A DNA stretch of 64,000 bases from the NCBI GenBank assembly GCA_020634975.1, contig JACKAQ010000003.1, positions 186,001 to 250,000 on the forward strand, in the 5' to 3' direction. A program made the translations under genes and the position numbers. This DNA is from JACKAQ01 sp020634975 [NCBI: Calditrichia bacterium]. Its GTDB lineage: Bacteria > Calditrichota > Calditrichia > RBG-13-44-9. Shown here piece by piece: positions 55,476-64,000 of this stretch (positions are counted from its first letter, which is position 1; the number at the start of each line of letters is the position of its first letter). The notes under the pieces are model-generated. The model was given only the letters and a program-made list of their open reading frames with translations. It had not been told where the DNA came from and ran no database searches.

Positions 55476-58343
55476 TTAATTTATTGGCACTATTACATTT
55501 ACGGCTGTTCCCTCGCCGGGAGCACCTTCGATACTTACGGTGCCGCCGAGTGAATGGATGCGCTCCCGCATCCCAATCAAGCCGAAAGTTTTGGGTGTTT
55601 TGAGATGCTCCTGATCAATCCCGATACCATTATCGCGGATGGTCATGAACAAATCGTCACCGTCTATAAAAATGTCTACATCAATTTCCGTTGCGTTGGC
55701 ATGACGAAAAATATTGGTCAACGCTTCCTGAAATACTCGGAACAACGCACTGCCGCGCTGTTCATCGATGACAATATTGTCGTCTATCCGAACATTAAAC
55801 TGAATGCCCGAACGCTGCTGGAACTCTTTCGATTGCCAGGCCACCGCTGCAGTAAAACCGAGGTTGTCCAACATGCTGGGGCGTAATTTGCGGGAGATTT
55901 CCCGAACTTTTTTGATGGTAATGTTGATAATTTCGGACATTGACCGGGTTTTTTCGAACAAGATTTTTGCATTTGCCGGAAAGCGTTTTTCCAGCCAGGT
56001 AATGTCCATTTTCAGCGCGGAAAGCTGCTGCCCGAATTCGTCGTGTATTTCCCGGGCAATCCATTTTCGCTCCTCTTCCCGCGTTGTTTCGAGATGCGCG
56101 GATAGCGATTGCAATTCTTCTTTGTAGCGATTCAGCTCTTTTTCGGTAATCTCCCGGCGCTTCACCTCTGCGTTCATATCCTCGATTCTGTTTTTATACA
56201 TCGTTTGCCGGCGCCGTAATCGATCGGCGAGATCGTCCGATTTTGCTTCCAGCAGATGGTGTTCGTTCCAACGTTCGGTTACATCAACCAAAATGAGCTG
56301 CGTGCCAACCGGATCGCCATATTTATCATCGATAACTGCAGTAAAAATATCAACATAAAGGATGTCATCATTATTACAGGTTAAGCGGACATCCCGTAAA
56401 ATTTCCGGCGCAAATTCGCCGGTGAACATTTTCGAAATTCGTTGTTGGTCGGCTTTGTCGATAAAATGAATCATATTTTTACCAACCAGCAATTTTTCGT
56501 CATAACCCAGCATCACCGATGTAAACTGGTTGCAATAATCGATTTGCCCGTTCAAATCCAGCATCAAAATGCCCTGCGGCGCTGTGTTCACCAATTTTTG
56601 ATAGCGTTCGATGCTCTGCCGAAGTTTTTCTTCTGCTTCGGACTCTTTTCGTAAATCCCAAAATACGGCAAGTAAGCCGGGTTTTCCGTTGTAGCTGATC
56701 GCCCGGGTGAACACTTTTACGGGAATCGAAACCCGGTTTTTGGAAATCAATTTCATCCGGGTCAGTTCTTCGGAATCGTTACTTTGCAGGTTAAAAATAA
56801 GTTCAGTGTATTTTAGCCGCTGCTCGATGCCAAATAATTCCGAAATGTTGAGTCGCTGCAATTCCTCGCGGGAGTAATCGAGCATGCTCATCAGCGATTC
56901 GTTACAATACAAAATCCCTTTTTGCAAGCTAACAACGCAAACACCGGTCGGGAAACTTTCCATCAACGTATTGAGGCGATTTCTGTTCTCGTTTATTTCT
57001 TGTTCTGCAGTTTTTCGATTGGAAATATCCTGGCAAACGAGCAAAATTCGCGCTTCGCCGTTGCGATCGCGAATAACCCGGGCTGTCGCTTCCACCCAAA
57101 ATGATTCTGCGCCGTTGCGGAGCATTCGAATTTCGGTTCGATCTGTTTCGCCAGTGTTTTCCAGTTGTTTCTGTAAAAAATGATTGATTTTTGAGCCATC
57201 TTGTTTGTCTGCCAATTGCGAAAATGGTTTTCCCAAAATGTCATCAATACGATATCCCAATTCCTCCGCACCAAAAATATTGGCGGATAAAATTGCCGAT
57301 TTCTGATCAAGCATAATCTGTATCGACGGCATTTCGTCGTAAAGCTGGCGGAAGCGTTCTTCGGTAAATTGCAGCACCGTTTCCAGATGTTTTTGTTCTG
57401 AAACATCCTGTATTGCCCATGCGATTGCGCCGTCCGGCAATCGCCGCAAACGCATTGCCAACTCGCGTATTTTTCCGTTCGAGCCGGGCAAATGAATGTT
57501 GCCCTGCCACTCACCCAAACGTTTGATTTGTGGCAGCGCATCACGATTTATTTTGTGAACAACACTTTCCGGCAAACTTTCTGCCCAATTTTTTTCGCTC
57601 CATTTTTGCTTTCGATCCAACCCGAATCGCTGCAGAAAAGCGGGATTAAGATACATCCAACGATTTTGCGCATCGCTGAGCGCCATGCCTTCGGCGGCAA
57701 TTTTTGCAATTTCGTGCCAGTTGCGCAGCAAGTTAATACGTTGACGCAAATCGCCGATCTCCCCGAGCAATTGCTGTTTGGCTTTCAGCAATTTGCGCAA
57801 TTCGGCATCCGGCGGAGCGGGTTCCGGTGTTGCTTTTTGGGGCTTTTCTGCAACGGGTTCGTTTGCCTCCGGGCTGGAAAACAGCCACATCTGCCCCAAA
57901 ATTTGCCCCTCTCCTTCCAGTTGCTCCACACTCAGTTCAACACTTTCGCCATTTTTAAGCAGCAATGTTTCCCGATTGGCGGAATAAGGATTTTCCTGAA
58001 TTTTCATCCGCCAATTATGCAGCTGGCGGTTATTTTTCAACTGTTTTTCTATAAAACTAACGGCTAATTCATCATCCCCCGATTCCAGAAAATAACGGGG
58101 AATTTGCCAGATTTTGATTAACTGCGGGTTGTGACCAATCAGATTTCCGGACATGTCAAACAGGAGAACGCCTTCGCTTCTGGCACCCAAAAGAACACGG
58201 ATCATCGAGCGTAAATTTCCCAATCCGGACTCGATCTGTTTACGCTCAAGTTCGCCCCAGTTTAACTTTGCTTTTGCGCGGGCAAGTTCAAAAACCAGGT
58301 CGTTTACTTTTTTTTCGTTATCTTTTGGCTGATCTTCCAGCAC
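55476..58343 (-). CDS. Multi-PAS sensor histidine kinase (HisKA_3 type)
   Basis: A 955-residue kinase. The start is GTG ending at 58343, with GGAG 7 bases upstream. No membrane helix is evident, so it senses inside the cell. About five PAS-like units lie between residues 50 and 690 (for example YCNESLMSMLDYSREEL and YCNQFTSVMLGYDEKLL). A coiled coil leads to the HisKA_3 site EIHDEFGQQLSALKMD near 780 and the ATPase with FRVFQEALTNIFRHANA and RDNGIGID. It pairs with the NarL-type regulator downstream. The signal is likely redox state or a small ligand, but no cofactor can be identified. Confidence 0.93.
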   Translation of the reverse strand: MLEDQPKDNEKKVNDLVFELARAKAKLNWGELERKQIESGLGNLRSMIRVLLGARSEGVLLFDMSGNLIGHNPQLIKIWQIPRYFLESGDDELAVSFIEKQLKNNRQLHNWRMKIQENPYSANRETLLLKNGESVELSVEQLEGEGQILGQMWLFSSPEANEPVAEKPQKATPEPAPPDAELRKLLKAKQQLLGEIGDLRQRINLLRNWHEIAKIAAEGMALSDAQNRWMYLNPAFLQRFGLDRKQKWSEKNWAESLPESVVHKINRDALPQIKRLGEWQGNIHLPGSNGKIRELAMRLRRLPDGAIAWAIQDVSEQKHLETVLQFTEERFRQLYDEMPSIQIMLDQKSAILSANIFGAEELGYRIDDILGKPFSQLADKQDGSKINHFLQKQLENTGETDRTEIRMLRNGAESFWVEATARVIRDRNGEARILLVCQDISNRKTAEQEINENRNRLNTLMESFPTGVCVVSLQKGILYCNESLMSMLDYSREELQRLNISELFGIEQRLKYTELIFNLQSNDSEELTRMKLISKNRVSIPVKVFTRAISYNGKPGLLAVFWDLRKESEAEEKLRQSIERYQKLVNTAPQGILMLDLNGQIDYCNQFTSVMLGYDEKLLVGKNMIHFIDKADQQRISKMFTGEFAPEILRDVRLTCNNDDILYVDIFTAVIDDKYGDPVGTQLILVDVTERWNEHHLLEAKSDDLADRLRRRQTMYKNRIEDMNAEVKRREITEKELNRYKEELQSLSAHLETTREEERKWIAREIHDEFGQQLSALKMDITWLEKRFPANAKILFEKTRSMSEIINITIKKVREISRKLRPSMLDNLGFTAAVAWQSKEFQQRSGIQFNVRIDDNIVIDEQRGSALFRVFQEALTNIFRHANATEIDVDIFIDGDDLFMTIRDNGIGIDQEHLKTPKTFGLIGMRERIHSLGGTVSIEGAPGEGTAVNVIVPIN

Positions 58344-58703
58344 GGCAATGCTCCACTGTTCAACACGAATGAATATATTTGTTAACCGGTTTACTCATCA
58401 TTTTATAACGCCTGATAACCCGAACAAATTTGTCCAGATATTTATCGGATGCAACAAAAATTACCGGAAATTTCCAAACTGAAATGTCCGTATCGGCAAT
58501 AGCCATGCCAGCGGAATCATCCGCTGCGGCATAAATCAAGTGCATTTGGATTAAAGAGCGGAAGAGAAATCATTGATTTTTATGATATCTTCCATGATAA
58601 TGTGCCGGTTTCACAGCACGTTGCTCACCTGTTAGTTGATGTTAAACATGAATTTAGCGAAAATATCTTATCACAACAGGCAGAAGCCTTCATCCCTGAA
58701 CCC
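58344..58703. other. Intergenic region with no supported gene
   Basis: About 360 bases between the kinase start and the terminator of the next gene. A 61-codon minus-strand frame at 58360-58545 has no clear ribosome site or family and is not called. It probably holds the promoter of the kinase operon. Confidence 0.5.
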
Positions 58704-58734
58704 TAAAAAAATACGGAACCTGAGCGGTTCCGTA
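58704..58734 (-). terminator. Terminator of the uridyltransferase gene
   Basis: TACGGAACC (58712-58720) pairs perfectly with GGTTCCGTA (58726-58734) around TGAGC. The A-run at 58704-58711 is a T-tract on the minus strand. Confidence 0.85.
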
Positions 58735-58866
58735 ATGATATTACAAAATCCTGTTAATATTTACAATGGATTCGCAAAAATATTTTTATGGCACCCGCAA
58801 AACCTGCACAAACAGCCAAAAAAATATTGGTTTTAACGGTGCGATTTGCGCTGTTGCACACAAAAA

Positions 58867-59604
58867 CTACACCCGTTCCAATAAAATTTCCTCAGCATGT
58901 TTCAACTGATCTACGGTGTTGATGCCGTGCGTTTCTTCGACATTTTCTGTAGGAAAAGCCGCTATTTTTTCGCCGCGCTGAACATAAATTTTCAGCACAT
59001 CCGGCAAATAATATTCGCCCTGCTTGTTGTCATTTTTCACTTTCGGCAGGGTTGCGAACAGCTCTTTTGCGTCAAACAGGTAAATGCCCACGTTAATTTC
59101 GCGGATTTTTCGGATGTCTTCGCTGGCATCTTTTTCTTCGACAATTTCTTTTACAAAACCATCCGCATCACGAACCACACGACCGTATCCGGTCGGATCG
59201 TCCATCATTGTGGTGAGCATGGTTGCCAACGGCTGTTGTTCGTTGTGATAATCCACCAATTTTTGCAGACTTTGCGCCTGAAGCAATGGCACATCGCCAG
59301 ATAGCACCAAAATGTTACCATCATAATTCTGGAATTCCGGCGCAGCTTGCATAACAGCGTGACCGGTTCCCAATTGTGGGTCCTGAACAGCGAATTTTAC
59401 GTTGCGATTTTTTAATGCTTCCCGAACCAATTCACGCCCGTGCCCGATGATGAGCACCACTTTTTCGGATTGAATTTGCTCGGCGGCATCTATCACATAA
59501 TGCACCATCGGGCGATCGTTCAACGGGTGCAATACTTTCGGTAAATCGGATTTCATTCTCGTGCCTTTTCCGGCAGCTAAAATCACGGTTGATAAAGAAC
59601 TCAT
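58867..59604 (-). CDS. GlmU-like sugar-1-phosphate uridyltransferase (N-terminal domain only)
   Basis: A 245-residue nucleotidyltransferase like the uridyltransferase half of GlmU, which makes UDP-GlcNAc. The start ATG ending at 59604 has AAAGGAG upstream; earlier in-frame starts are less likely. Marks are VILAAGKGTRMKSDLPKVLHPL, DPQLGTGHAVMQA, VLSGDVPLL, GYGRVV, and EINVGIYLFDAKEL. The C-terminal left-handed beta-helix acetyltransferase domain of normal GlmU is absent, because the gene stops at about half length and is followed by a terminator. Acetylation must come from another gene, or this enzyme serves another sugar. Confidence 0.88.
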   Translation of the reverse strand: MSSLSTVILAAGKGTRMKSDLPKVLHPLNDRPMVHYVIDAAEQIQSEKVVLIIGHGRELVREALKNRNVKFAVQDPQLGTGHAVMQAAPEFQNYDGNILVLSGDVPLLQAQSLQKLVDYHNEQQPLATMLTTMMDDPTGYGRVVRDADGFVKEIVEEKDASEDIRKIREINVGIYLFDAKELFATLPKVKNDNKQGEYYLPDVLKIYVQRGEKIAAFPTENVEETHGINTVDQLKHAEEILLERV

Positions 59605-59777
59605 TTCCACTCCTTTCGAATTCATGGTATTTAACTTATCCCTAACATAATCGCGCATCCGGCAACGGGCTTTAACAAACAACCGATTTTGCCGGCTACA
59701 GCCGATCAATTTACAGCGAAAATCTGGCGAAATTGTGACCGGGATAATTTTTGGCGGAAGCCGGCTTTTGCGGAAGA

Positions 59778-60842
59778 TTATTCGAGGATGACGCCGCCAC
59801 CCAAACAGCGGGTGCCGTCATAAAATACAGCGAATTGTCCGGGCGCGATGCCGGAACGATCCGGTTGTTCGAGCTGAACTTTGGCGCGATTATCCGGCAG
59901 CCATTCGATCTGGCTGCGGTAAATTTTGGCGCCATGGCGAATTTTCACCAATAATTCCGTTTGTTGCGGCGCACTTTCGGCAATCCAGTTGAATTCTCCG
60001 GCGATGAACGTATCGCGGAGTTTGTCTGTCATATCGCTGCGCCCGGAAACGTAAATCCGGTTATTGGGAATATCTTTCCGAACCACATACCACGGACCGC
60101 CGGAAAGCCCCAATCCCTGCCGCTGTCCAATGGTGTAGTAATAGTATCCGTTGTGCTCACCGAGCACTTCCCCGCTGTCCGTTTCGATGATGTCACCTTT
60201 TTTGATGCCGAGATGCTCTTTGATGAAATCGGCAAATTTGATCTGCCCGAGAAAGCACAATCCCTGGCTATCGCGGCGGCTTTGGGTGGGTAAATCATAT
60301 TTTTTCGCGAGATCGCGCACCTGCGCTTTGGTAAATTCGCCAATCGGGAATAACGCGCGGGATAGCTGCTGCTGGCTGAGATATGCCAGAAAATAGGTTT
60401 GATCTTTGATATCATCCGGCGTGCGTTCGAGCACGGTTTTGCCGATTGATTCATCAAAACGCACACGCGCATAATGCCCGGATGCCACCTTTTCAAATGA
60501 CGGATCAATTTTATCGATAAATTGCCCGAATTTAACCAGATTGTTGCAAAACATATCCGGGTTTGGTGTGCGCCCGGCTTTGATTTCGTCGATGGTGTAT
60601 GTGATCACCGAATTCCAGTATTCATCTTGCATCGGCATCACTTCCAGCGGAATGCCAACCTGATCGCAAACCGCGCGACAATACGACAAATCCTCTTCCC
60701 ACGGGCATTCGCCCAAAAATGAGAATTCTTCCTGCAACCAGATTTTCAGATAAAATGCAGTGATTTCGTGACCGGCTTCGTGCAACAATCGCATCGCGAC
60801 CGAACTGTCCACGCCGCCGGAAAGTAACATGGCTATTTTCAT
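59778..60842 (-). CDS. mnmA: tRNA-specific 2-thiouridylase MnmA
   Basis: A 354-residue cytoplasmic enzyme that puts sulfur on U34 of tRNAs for Lys, Glu and Gln. The ATP pyrophosphatase loop is LLSGGVDSSVAM at the start. The catalytic cysteines are in PNPDMFCNNLVKFG and DSQGLCFLG. ASGHYARV, KDQTYFLAYL and YYYTIGQRQGLGLSGGPWYVV are also typical. The ATG overlaps the stop of the Uma2 gene upstream by 4 bp, so they are translationally coupled. Length is normal for the family. Confidence 0.96.
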   Translation of the reverse strand: MKIAMLLSGGVDSSVAMRLLHEAGHEITAFYLKIWLQEEFSFLGECPWEEDLSYCRAVCDQVGIPLEVMPMQDEYWNSVITYTIDEIKAGRTPNPDMFCNNLVKFGQFIDKIDPSFEKVASGHYARVRFDESIGKTVLERTPDDIKDQTYFLAYLSQQQLSRALFPIGEFTKAQVRDLAKKYDLPTQSRRDSQGLCFLGQIKFADFIKEHLGIKKGDIIETDSGEVLGEHNGYYYYTIGQRQGLGLSGGPWYVVRKDIPNNRIYVSGRSDMTDKLRDTFIAGEFNWIAESAPQQTELLVKIRHGAKIYRSQIEWLPDNRAKVQLEQPDRSGIAPGQFAVFYDGTRCLGGGVILE

Positions 60843-61375
60843 GAATTTACGTTTTCAAAAACCTCTTTCAGATGAACCTCAAACCCTTTTAACATTTTGG
60901 AAGTAACGCTCCCTTCACCCTCTTTTGATGCAAACAATTCGTAACGGTTGCCGGAAAGTGTAAAAACTTCGATGCAGGCAAATTCCGGGAAAACAATCCA
61001 GTATTCGCCGACGCCATATGTTTCGTAAATTGCTTTTTTGGTAACGGTATCCAGTGTAACGGAGCCCTGCGAAACGATTTCCACCACCAAATCCGGCACG
61101 CCGCGAATCCAGTCCTGCACGATACCCAAATTTTGTTTTCGAATAAAAATAAGGTCCGGCTGCAAGCGGTTTTTGCCTTCCTCAAAAATAACATCCAGCG
61201 GGGAAATAAACACCTTACCCAGATTTTTGGATTTAACAAAATTGCGCATTGAACTCGTTAGTTCCAGCAAGATTTCCTGGTGTGATGAAAGCGGACTCGG
61301 GCTCATTATTTCCTCTCCGTTGATAATCTCGGTCAAATCGATATCTGATATTTTTTGCTGAACGATCGTTGCCAT
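60839..61375 (-). CDS. Uma2-family (DUF820) putative nuclease-fold protein
   Basis: A 178-residue protein of the Uma2 family, which has a PD-(D/E)xK nuclease-like fold. LQPDLIFIRKQN near 95 gives the conserved Asp, and PDLVVEIVSQGS gives the Glu-containing strand, with KKAIYETYGVGEYWIV following. Uma2 proteins are very abundant in cyanobacteria and some other phyla; their targets are unknown. It overlaps mnmA by 4 bp and may be cotranscribed with it. An unusually small set of neighbours gives no functional hint. Confidence 0.88.
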   Translation of the reverse strand: MATIVQQKISDIDLTEIINGEEIMSPSPLSSHQEILLELTSSMRNFVKSKNLGKVFISPLDVIFEEGKNRLQPDLIFIRKQNLGIVQDWIRGVPDLVVEIVSQGSVTLDTVTKKAIYETYGVGEYWIVFPEFACIEVFTLSGNRYELFASKEGEGSVTSKMLKGFEVHLKEVFENVNS

Positions 61376-61449
61376 TTTTTACACTCCGTTTTTTTTACGT
61401 CCCTGTCAGAATATATGATTTTTGCTGCAAAATCAAGCCTTTTCAAATG

Positions 61450-62787
61450 CTACTCACTGTAGTTCAAAATCTCATCTTTTGATTTGGTAAGGAAAATCCA
61501 CAGCGGCAACATTAAAATGGAAGCGTTATTTTCATCCAGAATATGCAGCCGTTTCCAATTGATCAGCACGCCACGCTGCAAATTGTGCGATTGCATATAG
61601 TGGAACATTTGGGTGATTTTGCGATCGATGTCCTCATCTTTTGTCGCAACGCCAATCGGGTAACCGTTTTGCAGCACAAAATCGACCTCCACTTTTTCAC
61701 GCCAGTAAAACACGGTTTCTTCCCATTGAAAGCGCAGTTGCTGAAAAACCACGTTTCGCATCCGCTTGGCAAAATCGGTTTGCTCATTGGTTTTGATCGC
61801 CGCGAAAAATCCATTGTCGATGCAATACACCTTTCGCGCTTTGGTAGTGTTCATTTGCTCGCTGATCGCAAAGGAAAAACTTGAGGTCGTAAAAACCATG
61901 TAAACCTCTTCCAAATAGCTGATTAAATCCAGAATCGTGGTGCGATTGCTGCCCAACTGCTCGGCAATTTGGGTCACGTTGATGCCGTTGCTCATGTTGA
62001 AAATGAGATACAGCGCCAGTTTTTTGAGCACTTCGATGCGCCTGATGTTGTATCGCTGTGCAATATCGCGCAAAATAATGTCGCTGATATATTGTTGCAG
62101 CGCCAAAATATTGCCTTCTGCGTGGTCCTGTTTCACCATTTCCGGAAACCCGCCACCGACCAAATACGATTGCAGCAACGGCTCCAATTTTTCGAACGCT
62201 TTGGAGAGATAGAGCATATCCACCGGTTTTTCAAGCTCGCTGAGCACCTTTTTTGGCGCTTTAAATTGCAACATTTCCGCAAACGAAAACGGGAAAACCT
62301 CCATCGAGACCTGTCGTCCGGTGAGCAGCGTCGCCAGTTCCTGCGAAAATAACGAAGATGATGATCCGGTGATGATACATTTCATTTGCTCATTTTGCTC
62401 GTAATGCGTGCGCAGCCATTTTTCGAAATTGGGGATTTCCTGAATTTCGTCCAACAATATGTAAATTCTGCCTTTAGGTGAATTTATTTCGTGAAATGTT
62501 TTGATAATTTCATCCAGAACAGCCAGATTTTTGTCGCTGCCGAAGCGGTAATCTTCAAGATTCATGAACAAAATATTTTTGCCCGGCACCCGCTTTTTTT
62601 TGATGAGAAAGTTGATCAGTAGCTTCAACAAACTGCTTTTGCCGGAACGGCGAATACCTTTTACCACCAGAATTTCCCGGCGATCGATCAGCGGCAGAAA
62701 TTTTTCCGCGTAAGCAGGACGATCAATCAGATCGTATTTGAACGCCCGTTGCCAGTGCGGATTGTATTGTTCTAACAGATTTTCCAT
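61450..62787 (-). CDS. AAA ATPase with DUF4143 domain
   Basis: A 445-residue ATPase. I use ATG ending at 62787; a TTG five codons earlier is also open. Walker A is GIRRSGKSSLLK near 45, Walker B is IYILLDEIQEI near 110, and a sensor ITGSSSSLFS is near 140. The C-terminal half has a winged-helix part (INVTQIAEQLGSNRTTILDLISYLEEVYMVF) and a nuclease-like segment with VDFVLQNGYPIGV, as in DUF4143 proteins. The family is patchy across genomes and commonly transferred, and its role is unknown. It is 74 bp upstream of the Uma2 gene on the same strand. Confidence 0.88.
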   Translation of the reverse strand: MENLLEQYNPHWQRAFKYDLIDRPAYAEKFLPLIDRREILVVKGIRRSGKSSLLKLLINFLIKKKRVPGKNILFMNLEDYRFGSDKNLAVLDEIIKTFHEINSPKGRIYILLDEIQEIPNFEKWLRTHYEQNEQMKCIITGSSSSLFSQELATLLTGRQVSMEVFPFSFAEMLQFKAPKKVLSELEKPVDMLYLSKAFEKLEPLLQSYLVGGGFPEMVKQDHAEGNILALQQYISDIILRDIAQRYNIRRIEVLKKLALYLIFNMSNGINVTQIAEQLGSNRTTILDLISYLEEVYMVFTTSSFSFAISEQMNTTKARKVYCIDNGFFAAIKTNEQTDFAKRMRNVVFQQLRFQWEETVFYWREKVEVDFVLQNGYPIGVATKDEDIDRKITQMFHYMQSHNLQRGVLINWKRLHILDENNASILMLPLWIFLTKSKDEILNYSE

Positions 62788-62975
62788 TTTACATATCGCC
62801 AATTTTAATTTTCAAAAATCAATTTGTCTATTATAATTAACACTTTGCGCATTGTCAACCAAAACTTGCGATTTTTACGTCTAACAATTTTTTTTCCGTG
62901 CAATGATTGCACTTGTTTTACAAGCGATTCGGATTTATAATCTATTTTGGAAAACGTAATATTTAACGGATAATA

Positions 62976-63746
62976 GTGAATACAATTCAGGAAATACAAT
63001 ACATTCGGGATCGCGACGGGCGCAAACTGCCGTTGGAAATTTTGTATGCTGATGAGCGATTGCTGGCAATCAGCAAGCCATCCGGAATTCCGGTAATTCC
63101 CGATCGCTGGCAGCCGGAATTGCCCAACATCCGCGATATTCTCCAGCAACGGCTGGACCGTCAAATCTGGATTGTTCACCGGTTGGATGCGGACACCAGC
63201 GGCATTATGCTTTTTGCGCTGGAACCGGAAATGCACCGCTATTTGAGCCAGCAATTTGAGCACAGCTTGGTCGAAAAAACATATCTCGCGCTGGTGAAAG
63301 GACACCCTGCACCCGACGCCGGCACTATCGATTTGCCGTTGCTGCTCAAAACCAATCAGCGGGCAAAAATGGTGGTCAGCAAAAAAGGCAAACCATCGCA
63401 AACCCATTATAAATTATTGGAAACATTCGAGCGGTTTTCGCTGGTTGAAGCAAAACCCGTCACCGGTCGCACTCACCAAATCCGGGTGCATTTGGCTGAA
63501 CTGGGTTTTCCGTTGGCTATAGATCCGATCTACAGCAGCGCCGATCCCATTCTGCTATCGCAGATAAAAATCCGCTACACGGTATCCACCCGTAAAGCGG
63601 AATTGCCATTAATCGCGCGGCTGACGCTGCATGCCCAACGCATCGAATTTACCGATGAATCCGGGCAACAACGCACTTTTTCGGCGGAACTGCCAAAGGA
63701 TTTTCGTAACTTGCTCAACGCGCTGCAAAAATGGAACCGGAAATAA
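62976..63746 (+). CDS. RluA-family pseudouridine synthase
   Basis: A 256-residue RNA pseudouridine synthase. The catalytic Asp is in VHRLDADTSGIMLFA near 70. The domain also has LAISKPSGIPVIPD, KTYLALVKGHP and VTGRTHQIRVHLAELGFPLAIDPIY, all RluA-family motifs. There is no S4 domain. The start is GTG 62976 with a weak ribosome site. It could modify 23S rRNA or tRNA; the exact site is not readable. The AAA ATPase gene is divergent from it. Confidence 0.92.
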   Translation: MNTIQEIQYIRDRDGRKLPLEILYADERLLAISKPSGIPVIPDRWQPELPNIRDILQQRLDRQIWIVHRLDADTSGIMLFALEPEMHRYLSQQFEHSLVEKTYLALVKGHPAPDAGTIDLPLLLKTNQRAKMVVSKKGKPSQTHYKLLETFERFSLVEAKPVTGRTHQIRVHLAELGFPLAIDPIYSSADPILLSQIKIRYTVSTRKAELPLIARLTLHAQRIEFTDESGQQRTFSAELPKDFRNLLNALQKWNRK

Positions 63747-64000
63747 TTTTCACACTTTTACGAAAAAAGTTGCCGGACAGGGAACATTATATTTAGCATC
63801 AAGTTATTGATATTTATAGCTTTAAATAGATCAGAGATTGAAGTGGTATTCTTTTTGTATTAATTTTTCTTTTTGTTTTTACATCTATATTCATCACCGC
63901 CGCCTGCTTTAAATTGCCCGGATATTTTGTGACGTGCATTACTCAAATTTGAACCGTTTTTGTCGATCATTCGGATATACCAAATACGCTTGTTGTTCTG
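63747..64000. other. Right-edge region with no supported gene
   Basis: 254 AT-rich bases with T-runs near 63850-63890. No credible coding frame or RNA gene was found. Confidence 0.5.

Noticed and set aside
58360-58545. 61-codon minus-strand frame upstream of the kinase
   Set aside because: No ribosome site, family or clear domain; probably leader DNA.

Overview
The window reads like the chromosome of a Gram-negative bacterium of the FCB group, possibly Calditrichota-like. The evidence is a C-terminal sorting domain of the 'NFPNPFN' type on a secreted peptidase, a phosphate-selective porin, many lipoproteins, DUF2911 and golvesin-type secreted proteins, and moderate GC with clear AGGAGG-type ribosome sites. 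This is inference; no 16S rRNA is present. I see no IS element, prophage, CRISPR array or integrase. The DNA looks like ordinary chromosome with a few palindromic repeats.

Region 1 (1-12 kb) is an energy-conservation operon. It holds the end of a probable 2-oxoacid:ferredoxin oxidoreductase alpha subunit, the beta subunit (korB), a large PFOR-like ferredoxin protein, rnfB, a giant PFOR-like protein with two ferredoxin motifs, rnfC, and an rnfD broken by a one-base frameshift. The PFOR-like proteins are paralogues in their C-terminal parts and seem to lack a thiamine-diphosphate site. rnfG, rnfE and rnfA are not in the window. This KorAB / PFOR-like / RnfBCD arrangement is the most unusual system here. 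A hemerythrin gene and a terminator follow.

Region 2 (12-29.9 kb) is mixed housekeeping and envelope: MscS channel, DoxX, an Hsp70-like protein with a long C-terminal extension, a jacalin-like/HhH fusion, a GNAT-nitrilase fusion, lone rpsD, tRNA-Thr(CGT), a SpoIIE-type phosphatase receptor, an M48 protease lipoprotein, a GH9-deacetylase fusion, transaldolase and a metallophosphoesterase.

Region 3 (30-41.8 kb) is rich in cell-wall recycling genes: a golvesin-containing amidase, a class A beta-lactamase-like protein, an M1 peptidase, a NamZ-type (DUF1343) muramidase, a BadF/BcrA-type amino-sugar kinase and a dipeptide epimerase. Together these could release and use MurNAc, GlcNAc and L-Ala-D-Glu.

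Region 4 (42-58.4 kb) is a phosphate region. It has a parvulin lipoprotein, then on the minus strand pstS-pstC-pstA-pstB-phoU with enlarged PstC and PstA, an OprP-like porin, a PiT transporter with its DUF47 partner, a receiver-only regulator and a PAS-rich kinase/NarL-type regulator pair. Direct repeats of TGTAACA/TGCAACA with 11-bp spacing lie upstream of pstS and the porin and look like Pho boxes.

Region 5 (58.4-64 kb) has a uridyltransferase-only GlmU-like gene, mnmA, a Uma2-family gene, a DUF4143-type ATPase and an RluA-type pseudouridine synthase.
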